Source of the DNA: an uncultured Lachnospiraceae bacterium
GTDB lineage: Bacteria; Bacillota; Clostridia; Lachnospirales; Lachnospiraceae
Assembly (NCBI GenBank): GCA_934343915.1
Contig: CAKRIL010000002.1
Span: 54,265-118,264 of the forward strand
Direction of reading: 5' to 3'
DNA: 64,000 nt
The position numbers were made by a program, and so were the translations under genes. Shown piece after piece: positions 1 to 8,068 of this stretch. The notes below the pieces were generated by a model, which saw nothing but the letters and a program-made list of their open reading frames with translations, did no database searches and had not been told where the DNA came from. Numbering within the stretch: the stretch's first letter is position 1; each line of letters starts with the position of its first letter.

Positions 1-422
1 TATGACATTCCGATATGCTCCGCTATCGCGACAGCTGTATCATTATAGGATTCAAGCATCATCGCATAGCAGAGGTCGCCGAGTCTGTACTTCTCCCCCG
101 CCCTTACATTAAGCTGTACATCGGGCATTGAGGCTGCATAGGGGGATATCGTAACAATGTCGTCTGCATTGCCGTACTCAAGTGCAATTATGAGAGTCAT
201 AATCTTGGTGGTGCTTGCCATGGCACGAACTTCATCTTCATTTTTTCCGTAAAGGACTCTTCCGCTGTCAGCATCCATAAGGCATGCAGACAATGCATAC
301 AAGTCATTGTCCTTAAGCGGCAAAACGGCATTTCCCATTCCGGCGCACACTGTATCAACAGATGTCGTAACCAAAATGAGAAATGCCGTTATTATGCTTA
401 ATATTTTAATATTATATTTCAC
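1..422 (-). CDS. dacF: D-alanyl-D-alanine carboxypeptidase, DacF/PBP5 type (partial)
   Basis: Partial gene: 140 codons are visible and the C-terminus lies beyond the left edge. It is a low-molecular-weight penicillin-binding protein that trims the terminal D-Ala of peptidoglycan stem peptides outside the membrane. Visible are an N-terminal signal segment (residues 4-27), the acyl-serine motif STTK (70-73) and the SYN motif (125-127), spaced as in peptidase family S11. The start is a GTG at 422 with an AAAGGGAA ribosome site just upstream; no in-frame ATG precedes the signal peptide. In B. subtilis dacF lies next to the deoB/xerD/spoIIM cluster and is expressed in the forespore; here those neighbours are 11-15 kb away on the same strand, which supports dacF over dacA, but this is inference. 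Confidence 0.85.
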   Translation of the reverse strand, partial: MKYNIKILSIITAFLILVTTSVDTVCAGMGNAVLPLKDNDLYALSACLMDADSGRVLYGKNEDEVRAMASTTKIMTLIIALEYGNADDIVTISPYAASMPDVQLNVRAGEKYRLGDLCYAMMLESYNDTAVAIAEHIGMS

Positions 423-467
423 TAAGTTCCCTTTCCGCGGTGTACATAATGCCGCGACACACTGGCT

Positions 468-474
468 TAGTATG
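468..474 (-). promoter_or_regulatory. Forespore (sigma-F/G-type) -10 element before dacF
   Basis: The minus strand reads CATACTA here, a perfect match to the sigma-G -10 consensus CATAMTA, about 45 bases before the GTG start. The -35 region 18 bases upstream (TTGCAG) matches poorly. The same CATACTAAG string occurs before spoIVB. Orthologues of both genes are forespore-expressed in B. subtilis. Confidence 0.4.
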
Positions 475-527
475 AAATATATGCTGTCAGCCCTGCAATA
501 TTAACTATATTTTGAAGTGCAGGATAA

Positions 528-1166
528 TTAATTGTTAAGCTTTTTCATGATGTTCTGTCCGAGCGGTATCAGATTGCCACCGAGAGCATTGCCGAGCGTC
601 ATCATTATAAGTGCAGGAAATGCCTTAGGGAAAGCACCTGCAAGTGTGAAGTAGAACATATCAGCGATGCAGTGCTCGAAGCCTGCAAGGATAAATACTA
701 CAACGCCGAGAATGGCAACAACGGTAACCATTGTATCCTTCTTCTCATAGTGATGCTTATAAGTATCAACTGCAATGAACATAAGCATTCCACAGAAGAC
801 TGCAAGTACAAAGAGGCTTAAGAGGCTGTCATTTAACTTTACCTCAACCATGCTCTTACATGCCTCAGTAAGCTTATCTGCATTCCTTGTAAGCTTGCAA
901 AGCCCAGCCATTATGGCTGTTCCCGCGAAGTTGCCGAGCCATACGATGGCAACCTGACCGATGTAAGCCGGCTTATTCTGACAGATATATCCGACCTTTC
1001 CGGTATATAGGTTAAATCCGAATAACAATATTGTAAGAAGTCCTATGCAGAACATGAATGCTCCGACAACCTTATTCTCGCAATTAAGATACACCATTCC
1101 GCCGATTCCGATGCAGAGTCCCGAATAGACTGCCGGAACAAAAATCTTGAAAAATTTCTTTAGCAT
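528..1166 (-). CDS. Formate/nitrite transporter family (FNT) channel
   Basis: Integral membrane protein of 212 residues with about six hydrophobic segments. The family moves small monovalent anions such as formate, nitrite or hydrosulfide across the cytoplasmic membrane. The signature GFEHCIADMFY near residue 165 matches the FNT central-His loop, and GLCIGIGG near the N-terminus matches the first FNT motif. The ATG at 1166 is preferred over an upstream ATG at 1229 because GTGAGGA precedes it and the extra 21 residues are hydrophilic and unlike FNT starts. The substrate cannot be told from sequence; in a fermenting anaerobe formate is likely. It stands alone between dacF and the GH35 gene. Confidence 0.85.
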   Translation of the reverse strand: MLKKFFKIFVPAVYSGLCIGIGGMVYLNCENKVVGAFMFCIGLLTILLFGFNLYTGKVGYICQNKPAYIGQVAIVWLGNFAGTAIMAGLCKLTRNADKLTEACKSMVEVKLNDSLLSLFVLAVFCGMLMFIAVDTYKHHYEKKDTMVTVVAILGVVVFILAGFEHCIADMFYFTLAGAFPKAFPALIMMTLGNALGGNLIPLGQNIMKKLNN

Positions 1167-1299
1167 TTTATTTTCCTCACTTAACTTATAGTAAATTCCG
1201 TCCTTTGCCGTACTGCCCGGCAAACCCACATGGCATTATAATGTAAGGATTTTAAAAATGCAAGCTTAATATAGATTGTACTTAATTTAATAATATATA

Positions 1300-3045
1300 T
1301 TACCCTAATTCAGGCTCATCCATCAGTGAAATATGCGCTGTACGTTCACCGTCTGTCTCGAACACGATTATCTCATTATTACCTTTTTTAAGTAGCGGTG
1401 CAGGAATATAGAGTCTTTTCTGCGGACCAATTTTCCAAAAACGTCCGATATTGAATCCGTTTACGAACACGCATCCTTTTCCCCAGCCGTCGAGGTTAAG
1501 AAAGGTGTCGGCACACTCATCCGCCTTAAAGTCGAATCTGAAGAATGCAGGTGTTCCGGCCTTATATTCCTTGTTAAAGTCTACCTTATCGATATTATCC
1601 AGCGGAAGTGTATATTGCTGCCAGTTATTATGCATATGTCCGTTAATCTGTACGCAGTGGTCAATGCCTTTTCTCTGAAGCTCAAGATACGGACCGAAGT
1701 TGACACGCCCCATGTTCTCGACAAGAATGTCTATGCTCTTGCCGTTTACATCAGAAACAGTATTTTTGCACTCCTCAAGCAATTCTCTGTCATAGAGTGT
1801 TGCGTAAGGCTTCTCGTCTATGAATATGCCTGCCCTGTCATTCGCTTTCCACAGCTTGATCCGCTCAATATTTTCCTCTGTGTCGAGGCTTGAATGATAC
1901 AGTATATATCCGTAATTCTGCCCGAGCTTTTCCATGGACTGCGTATATACGGAAAAAACAGGCCTGCTTATATCATCTATCACCGAAAACAGGCTTACCT
2001 TATCCTTGACCTCAAGCTTTCCGTAAGCTTTTCTTTTAATATCCATGGTAAGCTTCACATCAGGAATGGTTCTGTACTTCGAGATTACTTCCTTAAAACG
2101 AAGGTATTTTTCGGTTATACGTCCATCCTCCGTCAGTACGGCATCATAGTCATATGATGTGACATCAGGTGTCAGCTCATCATAATAGTTCGAGCCGTTC
2201 ATGAAGCCGAAGTTGGTACCGCCCTCGAACATATAGATATTCGCATTGCCAAGTTCGAGCATCTTGTCAAAGTCCTTTATGTTCTCTTCAAGATTAGACT
2301 TCATATGTCCGCCGTTGCCCCAATGGTCGAACCAGCCAACCCAGAATTCGGCACACATAAGCGGTCCGCCCTTCGTATAATCCTTAAGTATATCGAATCT
2401 TTCCTCCGTCTTGGAACCGAAGTTGCCTGTCGGGAGCACTCCGTCTATGCAGCCGGCATTCATACTCTCACGGTACGGACCGTCGGAGGTTATAAAAGGA
2501 ACCGTTATCCCGTGTTCAGCCATGATATTCTTCATTGCCTTCAGATATGAAGCGTCCGTAGCAAAATATCCGTATTCATTTTCTATCTGCATCATGATGA
2601 CAGGCCCGCCATTGTCTATGAGAAGCGGAACAAGCTTCGGCAGAAGCACATCATAGTATTCTCTGATATGCTGCATATACGGGGCATAATTGACTCTGAG
2701 CCGCATTCCGTCCTCGGCAAGCAGCCATGCAGGAAGCCCTCCGAACTCCCACTCGGCACATATATAAGGTGATGGTCGGAGAATCACATAGAGTCCAAGC
2801 TTTTGTGCCAGCTTCACAAAGCCCTCGACATCCCTCATCCCATCGAACTCGAAGCAGCCCTTCTTCGGTTCATGTACATTCCATGGTATATATGTCTCGA
2901 CTGTATTGCAGCCCATTGCAAGAAGCTTCTCAAGTCTGTCCTGCCAATATTCCGGTACCGTCCTGAAATAATGGAAGGAGCCTGATATTATTTTAAACGG
3001 CTTTCCGTCAAGATAAAATGTATCTTTAATCTCAAATCTGCTCAT
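1300..3045 (-). CDS. Beta-galactosidase, glycoside hydrolase family 35
   Basis: 581 residues, typical of bacterial intracellular GH35 enzymes. It removes terminal beta-galactose from galactosides, for example galactan side chains of pectin. The catalytic TIM barrel fills residues 1-330: the GH35 signature GGPVIMMQIENEYG lies at 146-159 with the acid/base Glu, and the nucleophile is Glu233 in MCAEFW. The C-terminal half holds beta-sandwich jelly-roll domains (LNLDGWGKGCVFVNG is typical). There is no signal peptide, so it acts in the cytoplasm. The start has AGGAGGAC six bases upstream. It is divergent from the deacetylase gene, and the shared intergenic region holds a cre-like site. Confidence 0.93.
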   Translation of the reverse strand: MSRFEIKDTFYLDGKPFKIISGSFHYFRTVPEYWQDRLEKLLAMGCNTVETYIPWNVHEPKKGCFEFDGMRDVEGFVKLAQKLGLYVILRPSPYICAEWEFGGLPAWLLAEDGMRLRVNYAPYMQHIREYYDVLLPKLVPLLIDNGGPVIMMQIENEYGYFATDASYLKAMKNIMAEHGITVPFITSDGPYRESMNAGCIDGVLPTGNFGSKTEERFDILKDYTKGGPLMCAEFWVGWFDHWGNGGHMKSNLEENIKDFDKMLELGNANIYMFEGGTNFGFMNGSNYYDELTPDVTSYDYDAVLTEDGRITEKYLRFKEVISKYRTIPDVKLTMDIKRKAYGKLEVKDKVSLFSVIDDISRPVFSVYTQSMEKLGQNYGYILYHSSLDTEENIERIKLWKANDRAGIFIDEKPYATLYDRELLEECKNTVSDVNGKSIDILVENMGRVNFGPYLELQRKGIDHCVQINGHMHNNWQQYTLPLDNIDKVDFNKEYKAGTPAFFRFDFKADECADTFLNLDGWGKGCVFVNGFNIGRFWKIGPQKRLYIPAPLLKKGNNEIIVFETDGERTAHISLMDEPELG

Positions 3046-3072
3046 ATTGTCCTCCTGATTTTTATTGCATAT

Positions 3073-3101
3073 ATTTTAACATGATTTTTGACCATACTCA
3101 A
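3073..3101 (-). promoter_or_regulatory. Sigma-A promoter of the GH35 gene
   Basis: Minus strand TTGAGT (3096-3101), 17-base spacer, TAAAAT (3073-3078). The predicted start of transcription is about 22 bases before the ATG. Confidence 0.6.
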
Positions 3102-3171
3102 TTAAAAACGGAAGAAAGCATACATTATATACAAAAAAAATTCCACATTCATAATTTTTTATGTTTTTTGC

Positions 3172-3186
3172 ATGAAAGCGTTTACA
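3172..3186 (+). promoter_or_regulatory. cre-like operator (CcpA catabolite repression)
   Basis: ATGAAAGCGTTTACA matches the Firmicute cre consensus WTGNAANCGNWNNCW. It overlaps the -35 hexamer of the plus-strand promoter at 3181-3209, which is a repressing position, and lies 70 bases upstream of the divergent GH35 promoter. Confidence 0.6.
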
Positions 3187-3209
3187 TTTTTTAAAAAAAT
3201 TAGTATAAT
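3181..3209 (+). promoter_or_regulatory. Sigma-A promoter of the deacetylase gene
   Basis: TTTACA (3181-3186), 17-base spacer, TATAAT (3204-3209). The -35 hexamer is the right half of the cre-like palindrome. Confidence 0.75.
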
Positions 3210-3275
3210 TACTTTGTTTTAGGTAAAAATAAAAGCTTTTAATCATATAAAATTAATTTTCAAAGGAGATTCTGC

Positions 3276-4085
3276 ATGAAAAGCTATATATGTTTCCCGG
3301 GCGGCAAGTTCAAGGTGCTCACAATGAGCTATGATGACGGCAAGCTTGAAGACCGCCGGCTTATAGAAATATTTAACAAGAATGGAATCAAGGGAACCTT
3401 CCATATTAATTCCGGAATGTTCCATCAGGAGATAAGAATTAAGCCCGAGGAATTTGCTGATTTGTACAATGGACATGAGATAGCGTGCCATACACTGACA
3501 CACCCTACTATCGCAAGATGTCCTTTGAGCGAGGTTATAAAGGAAATCGGTGATGACAGAGCCAATCTTGAGAGAATAACTCATCACCCTGTTCAGGGTC
3601 TGTCATATCCTAACGGCTCATATTCCAAGGAAATCGAAGCACTTCTTCCGGGACTTGGAATAAAGTATTCAAGAATTGTCGGTGACTCATACGACTTCGC
3701 TCTTCCTGACAATCTGTACGAATGGAAGGCTACCTGCCATCACAACCACAGACTGCTCGAGCTTGGCGAACAGTTCGCGGCACTCACCAAGAAGCAGTAT
3801 CTGTATATGATGTATGTATGGGGCCACAGCTATGAATTCGGTCGTGACAATAACTGGGAAATCATGGAGAAGTTCTGTGAGATGCTCGGAAACCGTGACG
3901 ACATATGGTATGCAACCAACATTGAGTATGTCAATTATATGGAGGCAGCAAAGCGTCTTGTGTATGCGTATGATTCGAGCTTTGTATATAACCCAAGCGC
4001 AATGTCTGTATGGATATGTGTAAACAATGACAATTATATTGAAGTTAAGGGCGGCACACAGGTTGACTTAAGCATGTACGCATAA
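3276..4085 (+). CDS. Polysaccharide deacetylase family protein (CE4/NodB fold)
   Basis: 269 residues. The NodB-fold motif 1 appears as TMSYDDG (Asp20-Asp21) and motif 2 as HTLTHP (His72 and His76), giving the Asp-His-His metal site of carbohydrate esterase family 4. There is no signal peptide or membrane span, so a cytoplasmic substrate such as an imported acetylated oligosaccharide is more likely than cell-wall chitin or peptidoglycan; this is inference. AAGGAGA precedes the ATG. The promoter overlaps a cre-like site, which fits a sugar-use gene repressed by good carbon sources. Divergent neighbour: GH35 beta-galactosidase. Confidence 0.8.
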   Translation: MKSYICFPGGKFKVLTMSYDDGKLEDRRLIEIFNKNGIKGTFHINSGMFHQEIRIKPEEFADLYNGHEIACHTLTHPTIARCPLSEVIKEIGDDRANLERITHHPVQGLSYPNGSYSKEIEALLPGLGIKYSRIVGDSYDFALPDNLYEWKATCHHNHRLLELGEQFAALTKKQYLYMMYVWGHSYEFGRDNNWEIMEKFCEMLGNRDDIWYATNIEYVNYMEAAKRLVYAYDSSFVYNPSAMSVWICVNNDNYIEVKGGTQVDLSMYA

Positions 4086-4119
4086 TAACTCTCCTGATTA
4101 ACTCTGATGCAGGAACATA

Positions 4120-4854
4120 TCATATGTTCATATCAAAGTGCTGTCCGACCTTCTTCTCGTCCTCGGTCATGACATTGTCGCTGAGTGCCTCATAATAGTA
4201 ATTGTTAATCTTCTTTAAGAGCTCTTCAACCGAGGACGCTGTGACAGTTACGGTATCGCTCTTTTTACTGTCCTCTGTCCGCTTGTCTTTCAGCTTGTCG
4301 GCTTTCTCTTCCTTCGCCTTCTTAGCGGCATCCTTCTTCTCCTGTGCCTTTTTCTCGGAGTTTTTCTCAATGCGCTCCTTCTGAGCTGCAAGGGACTTGT
4401 CAATAACGGCAAAATAGGATGCTGTTCCGTTATCATTAATCTTGATTCCGTATGATGTCACGCCGCTGTTCTCAGAGAGTCCAGCCTTAATCTGATTAAG
4501 GTTCGCTGCTGCGCTTGAGATAAGACCTTCGTACTGAGAACGATACTTCTCATCCTCAGCCATTCTCTCAATCTTCTCCTCATCGATAAGAACAACCGTC
4601 TTAGATGAGCTTGCATAAGCGGAAGCATTAGATTCAGCCTGCTCCTTCATATCCTTGCTTACAAGTACGAATTCCATATTACCGAACTTTGCCTTAAGCT
4701 GCTCATAGTACTTAGCTGCCTTCTCGGAAAGCTCCGGCTTGCCAACGGTTCTGCCTGTAATCTTACCTGTCTTTTCAGTCTTTGCCGTCTTGTCGGTCTT
4801 AGCGGTCTGTTCAGCCGCAAGAGATGAACCATAATTAACTGCGCCTGTGTTCAT
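4120..4854 (-). CDS. DUF6033-like protein of unknown function
   Basis: 244 residues, hydrophilic, with no signal peptide or membrane span. Residues 10-45 are a low-complexity Lys/Thr stretch, the centre (50-165) looks like a folded alpha/beta domain (FVLVSKDM, IKINDNGTASYFAVI), and residues 165-205 are a Lys/Glu/Ala-rich coiled-coil-like segment. The whole resembles the DUF6033 proteins common in Lachnospiraceae; that assignment is from memory of the family pattern. The ATG at 4854 is chosen because GGAGG lies seven bases upstream. It converges on the deacetylase gene with no clear terminator between. Confidence 0.7.
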   Translation of the reverse strand: MNTGAVNYGSSLAAEQTAKTDKTAKTEKTGKITGRTVGKPELSEKAAKYYEQLKAKFGNMEFVLVSKDMKEQAESNASAYASSSKTVVLIDEEKIERMAEDEKYRSQYEGLISSAAANLNQIKAGLSENSGVTSYGIKINDNGTASYFAVIDKSLAAQKERIEKNSEKKAQEKKDAAKKAKEEKADKLKDKRTEDSKKSDTVTVTASSVEELLKKINNYYYEALSDNVMTEDEKKVGQHFDMNI

Positions 4855-4912
4855 GATGTACCTCCACCCTTTCACTTGTAAGGAATTGCGGAATTATAAT
4901 AATAATCTTGAC

Positions 4913-5053
4913 GTTGAGCAAGTTTGATATATTACCGTCTGGCACGCTCTCGCTACATTTTGCTACGCAGCGGTGCATAATCGGCTAAAAAACAGCCGAT
5001 AAACACCGGCGAGCAAAAAGTACCAAACTTGCAATATATCAAACTTACTCAAC
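4913..5053. repeat. 141-bp palindromic element with 21-bp terminal inverted repeats
   Basis: Left arm 4913-4933 and right arm 5033-5053 are inverted copies with one mismatch in 21. Inside, further short arms pair (TTTTGCT with AGCAAAA, GGTG with CACC), and the centre 4980-5000 is a perfect hairpin (ATCGGCT/AGCCGAT). It has no coding potential. It may be a MITE-like element or encode a structured RNA. Confidence 0.7.
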
Positions 5054-5171
5054 TGTTTTATTTCATTAAATAATGCTCTGCAATTATCCCCTTTTTTATC
5101 TTTATATATTTTATATCGGCAGGAATATGAAAAAATATAGAGATTGTGCAAACATATTCAATGACTTGGGC

Positions 5172-5416
5172 GTGTATAGTGTATTATATTCATGTACGGC
5201 GTGACTTTTGGGAGATGCTTAGAGGTTCTTAGAACTCTGTTCAATACACAGCCGGAGCTGACAGGGATGTCAGCTAAGATGCCATAGCACAAGGATGTGC
5301 GTTTGGCATCGTCGGCGGAAGCATAGAAAATGTATTCAGAGTTATTAGAACCTCTTAGCATCGTACAACGGAATCGCTGTGCATGAATATAATACACTAT
5401 ATACTCGCAGCGCATA
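5172..5416. repeat. Long imperfect inverted repeat, about 245 bp
   Basis: Terminal arms 5175-5194 and the complementary 20 bases near 5389-5408 (CATGAATATAATACACTATA) are perfect inverted copies. The symmetry continues inward: AGATGCTTAGAGGTTCTTAG on the left matches the complement of the right arm with few mismatches, and the centre holds smaller hairpins (CTGAC/GTCAG, GATGCCA/TGGCATC). It is non-coding and lies downstream of kduD beyond its terminator. Confidence 0.75.
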
Positions 5417-5433
5417 TATCGGCACCTCAGACA

Positions 5434-5466
5434 TAGAAAAAGCCGGAGCGTCCCCGCTCCGGCTTC
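5434..5466 (-). terminator. Rho-independent terminator after kduD
   Basis: The perfect stem AAGCCGGAGCG/CGCTCCGGCTT is followed on the minus strand by TTTTT. Confidence 0.85.
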
Positions 5467-5500
5467 ATGATACTCTGTATTAAGTTGAGCGCAATGCCTC

Positions 5501-6298
5501 TTACTGTGGCTGCTTTCCGATGTATGCAAGGATACCGCCATCAACATAGAGAATATGTCCATTGACTGCGTCAGATGCATCAGATGCAAGGAATACAGCA
5601 GGACCTGCAAGCTCCTCAGGCTTAAGCCATCTCTCAGCAGGAGTCTTTGCAATGATGAAGGAATCGAATGGATGTCTCGAACCATCAGCCTGTCTCTCGC
5701 GAAGAGGAGCTGTCTGAGGTGTCTCGATGTAACCAGGTCCGATACCGTTACACTGAATGTTGTACTTACCATACTCAGAACAAATGTTCTTGGTGAGCAT
5801 CTTAAGACCACCCTTAGCTGCTGCATAAGCAGATACAGTCTCACGACCAAGCTCTGACATCATGGAGCAGATGTTGATAATCTTACCATGACCCTTCTTA
5901 ATCATAGAAGGAATAACTGCCTTGGATACGATGAATGGAGCGTTGAGGTCAACATCGATAACCTGTCTGAACTCTGCTGCTGTCATATCGCACATAGGAA
6001 TTCTCTTGATGATTCCTGCGTTGTTTACAAGGATGTCGATTACTCCGACTTCCTTCTCAATCTGAGCAACAAGTGCATTAACCTGCTCCTCGTTAGTTAC
6101 GTCACATACATAACCGTGAGCTTCGATACCGAGCTCCTTGTATGCTGCGAGTCCCTTATCTACTAACTCCTGCTTAATATCGTTGAAGCAGATTGTTGCG
6201 CCTGCCTTAGCGTATGCGGAAGCGATTGCAAAACCGATACCATAAGAAGCACCTGTAACTAAAGCCACTTTGCCTTCAAGTGAAAAATTAACTGACAT
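5501..6298 (-). CDS. kduD: 2-dehydro-3-deoxy-D-gluconate 5-dehydrogenase / gluconate 5-dehydrogenase (SDR)
   Basis: 265-residue classical short-chain dehydrogenase. Visible are the NAD(P) motif TGASYGIG (15-22), NNAG (92-95) and the catalytic Ser145, Tyr158 and Lys162. The C-terminal VNGHILYVDGGI is typical of the KduD/gluconate 5-dehydrogenase group. KduD reduces 2,5-diketo-3-deoxygluconate to 2-keto-3-deoxygluconate in breakdown of unsaturated galacturonate from pectin. It sits 58 bases after kduI on the same strand, which makes the KduD role more likely than gluconate oxidation. AAGGAGA precedes the ATG. It is closed by a strong terminator. Confidence 0.88.
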   Translation of the reverse strand: MSVNFSLEGKVALVTGASYGIGFAIASAYAKAGATICFNDIKQELVDKGLAAYKELGIEAHGYVCDVTNEEQVNALVAQIEKEVGVIDILVNNAGIIKRIPMCDMTAAEFRQVIDVDLNAPFIVSKAVIPSMIKKGHGKIINICSMMSELGRETVSAYAAAKGGLKMLTKNICSEYGKYNIQCNGIGPGYIETPQTAPLRERQADGSRHPFDSFIIAKTPAERWLKPEELAGPAVFLASDASDAVNGHILYVDGGILAYIGKQPQ

Positions 6299-6356
6299 TT
6301 TTCATTCTCCTTTTTATGTAATATATATTCGGCACAATGTGCCATGAAAATCCTTA

Positions 6357-7199
6357 TTATCTAAGGTCTTTCATATCTACATCATCCATATCGTCGAAAT
6401 CCTGATTCTCACCTACCATGCCCCAGATAAATGTGTAAGCATGTGTTGCGGAAGCTGAGTGAATTGACCAGCTTGGGGAGATAACTGCCTCCTCATTTCT
6501 CATAACGATATGTCTTGTCTCTGTCGGCTCACCCATGTAATGGAATACGACATCATTCTCAGGAACCTCAAAATAGAGATATACCTCCATTCTTCTGTCA
6601 TGTGTGTGACATGGCATTGTGTTCCATACACTGCCCGGCTCAAGTGCGGTCATACCCATCTCGAGCTGACAGCTCTCAACCTGTCCCGGAAGAATGTACT
6701 TGCGGATTGTTCTGTGGTTGGCATTCTCAAGACATCCGAGCTCCTTCTTGTTCTCAGGAAGAATATCTCTCTCAGGATTGATAAACTTCGTAGGATACGT
6801 CTTGTGTGCAGGAGCACTGTTGAAATAGAACTTAGCAGGGTTGGAAGCGTCAGCGCTCTCAAATACTATGTCCTTGGTACCCATGCCTATATAGATTCCG
6901 TCCTTATAATCAAAATCATACTTAACACCGTCTAAGGTGATTGAACCCTTGCCGCCGATGTTGATAACGCCCATCTCTCTTCTCTCAAGGAAATAAGCTG
7001 CTCTGAGCTCGTCCCCTGCCGCAAGCTTAAGTGCCTTATCGGTAGGTGTTGCTGAGCCGACAATAATTCTGTCAATCTGGCTGTAGATTGTCTTAATCTC
7101 GCCCGGTACGAATACATCCTGAATTAAGAAATCATGTCTTAATCTGTCTGTATCATAATTCTTTACATCATTAGGATTAGCTCCTGGTCTGACTTCCAT
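6357..7199 (-). CDS. kduI: 5-keto-4-deoxyuronate isomerase
   Basis: 280 residues, against 278 in E. coli KduI. It is a bicupin-type isomerase converting 4-deoxy-L-threo-5-hexosulose uronate to 2,5-diketo-3-deoxygluconate, the step before KduD. The zinc ligands are visible as His198, His200 and Glu205 (CHTHDRRMEVYLYFE) and His247 (SWSIHS). AAAGGAGA lies before the ATG. It forms a two-gene operon kduI-kduD from the promoter at 7236-7264. No KDG kinase or aldolase gene is in the window. Confidence 0.95.
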   Translation of the reverse strand: MEVRPGANPNDVKNYDTDRLRHDFLIQDVFVPGEIKTIYSQIDRIIVGSATPTDKALKLAAGDELRAAYFLERREMGVINIGGKGSITLDGVKYDFDYKDGIYIGMGTKDIVFESADASNPAKFYFNSAPAHKTYPTKFINPERDILPENKKELGCLENANHRTIRKYILPGQVESCQLEMGMTALEPGSVWNTMPCHTHDRRMEVYLYFEVPENDVVFHYMGEPTETRHIVMRNEEAVISPSWSIHSASATHAYTFIWGMVGENQDFDDMDDVDMKDLR

Positions 7200-7235
7200 G
7201 ATAATTTCTCCTTTACAAAAAATTCACTGATAATT

Positions 7236-7264
7236 ATTGTAGCACAATTAAAGAGTACAATCAA
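7236..7264 (-). promoter_or_regulatory. Sigma-A promoter of kduI-kduD
   Basis: Minus strand TTGATT (7259-7264), 17-base spacer, TACAAT (7236-7241), about 30 bases before the start codon. Confidence 0.7.
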
Positions 7265-7305
7265 TTAATGATATTTTATTCACAAAGTACCGCCAAGCTG
7301 CCTTG

Positions 7306-8055
7306 TTACATTCCAAGTACGGCTCCGAGTGTTTCTCCTATCGGCTCCCTTATTATGAGGTCTGCCATGCCGTCGTTGGCTGTCTGTGACTTATTGATAA
7401 GTACAATGTGCTTTCCTGCGAAGTATCTTATAAGTCCTGCCGCAGGATATACCGTCAGAGATGTACCGCCGATTATGAGTAAATCGGCTTTTTTAATATG
7501 AGCTATTGAAGCACTGACAATATCATCATCAAGCCCCTCCTCATAGAGAACCACCTTAGGCTTGATAATGCCATTGCAGGCACCGCCGCTTGCATCCTTG
7601 ACGATGCATCTTGGTATCCCCGTGCTTTTGGTAACTGCCTCAAGCGGATATTCCCTGCCGCATCTTGTGCAGTAATTCTTCATGATGGTTCCGTGAAGCT
7701 CATATACAGCCTTGCTTCCAGCAGCCTGATGCAGCCCGTCAATATTCTGAGTGATGACTGCCTTGAGCTTTCCGAGCTCTTCAAGCCTTGCAAGGGCATA
7801 ATGAGCCTTGTTGGGCTTGGCATCCGTGTATATCATCTTGTCACGGTAAAATTCGTAGAACTCCTCCGGATATCTTATAAAAAAGCTGTGGCTTAATATT
7901 GTCTCCGGAGGATACTTATATTTCTGGTTGTAGAGCCCGTCAGTGCTTCTAAAGTCAGGTATATTGCTCTCCGTTGACACACCTGCTCCTCCGAAAAATA
8001 CAATATAATTACTTTCATCAATCCATTTTTTCAAAGTCTGCTGCGCATCCGTCAT
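7306..8055 (-). CDS. cobB: Sir2-family NAD-dependent protein deacylase
   Basis: 249 residues. It removes acyl groups from lysines using NAD. Seen: GAGVSTESNIPDFRS (23-37), QNIDGLHQ (103-110), catalytic His121 and a zinc site Cys129, Cys132, Cys150, Cys160; the second Cys pair is spread out (ten residues apart) by a Gly/Ser insertion, compared with the usual CxxC. It is the last gene of the run deoB-pdp-GH2-sir2, 13 bases after the GH2 stop. AGGAGATG precedes the ATG. The partner protein is unknown; a link to nucleoside or sugar metabolism is only suggested by position. Confidence 0.9.
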   Translation of the reverse strand: MTDAQQTLKKWIDESNYIVFFGGAGVSTESNIPDFRSTDGLYNQKYKYPPETILSHSFFIRYPEEFYEFYRDKMIYTDAKPNKAHYALARLEELGKLKAVITQNIDGLHQAAGSKAVYELHGTIMKNYCTRCGREYPLEAVTKSTGIPRCIVKDASGGACNGIIKPKVVLYEEGLDDDIVSASIAHIKKADLLIIGGTSLTVYPAAGLIRYFAGKHIVLINKSQTANDGMADLIIREPIGETLGAVLGM

Positions 8056-8068
8056 GGCAATACATCTC

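Larger units (their letters stand above)
4855..5500. other. Intergenic region without genes
   Basis: About 645 bases between the DUF6033-like gene and kduD. It holds the two palindromic elements and the kduD terminator; no ORF in it has a convincing ribosome site or family match. Confidence 0.7.

Noticed and set aside
1230..1299. Terminator for the FNT gene or GH35 gene
   Set aside because: The AT-rich gap shows no stem with a U tract.
4963..5151. A 62-codon minus-strand frame across the palindromic element
   Set aside because: It reads through the inverted repeat, has no ribosome site and no similarity.
5158..5850. A 230-codon open frame on the minus strand overlapping kduD and the inverted repeat
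   Set aside because: It overlaps the real kduD gene in another frame, its predicted protein is Leu/Arg/Ser-rich with no family pattern, and no ribosome site is present.
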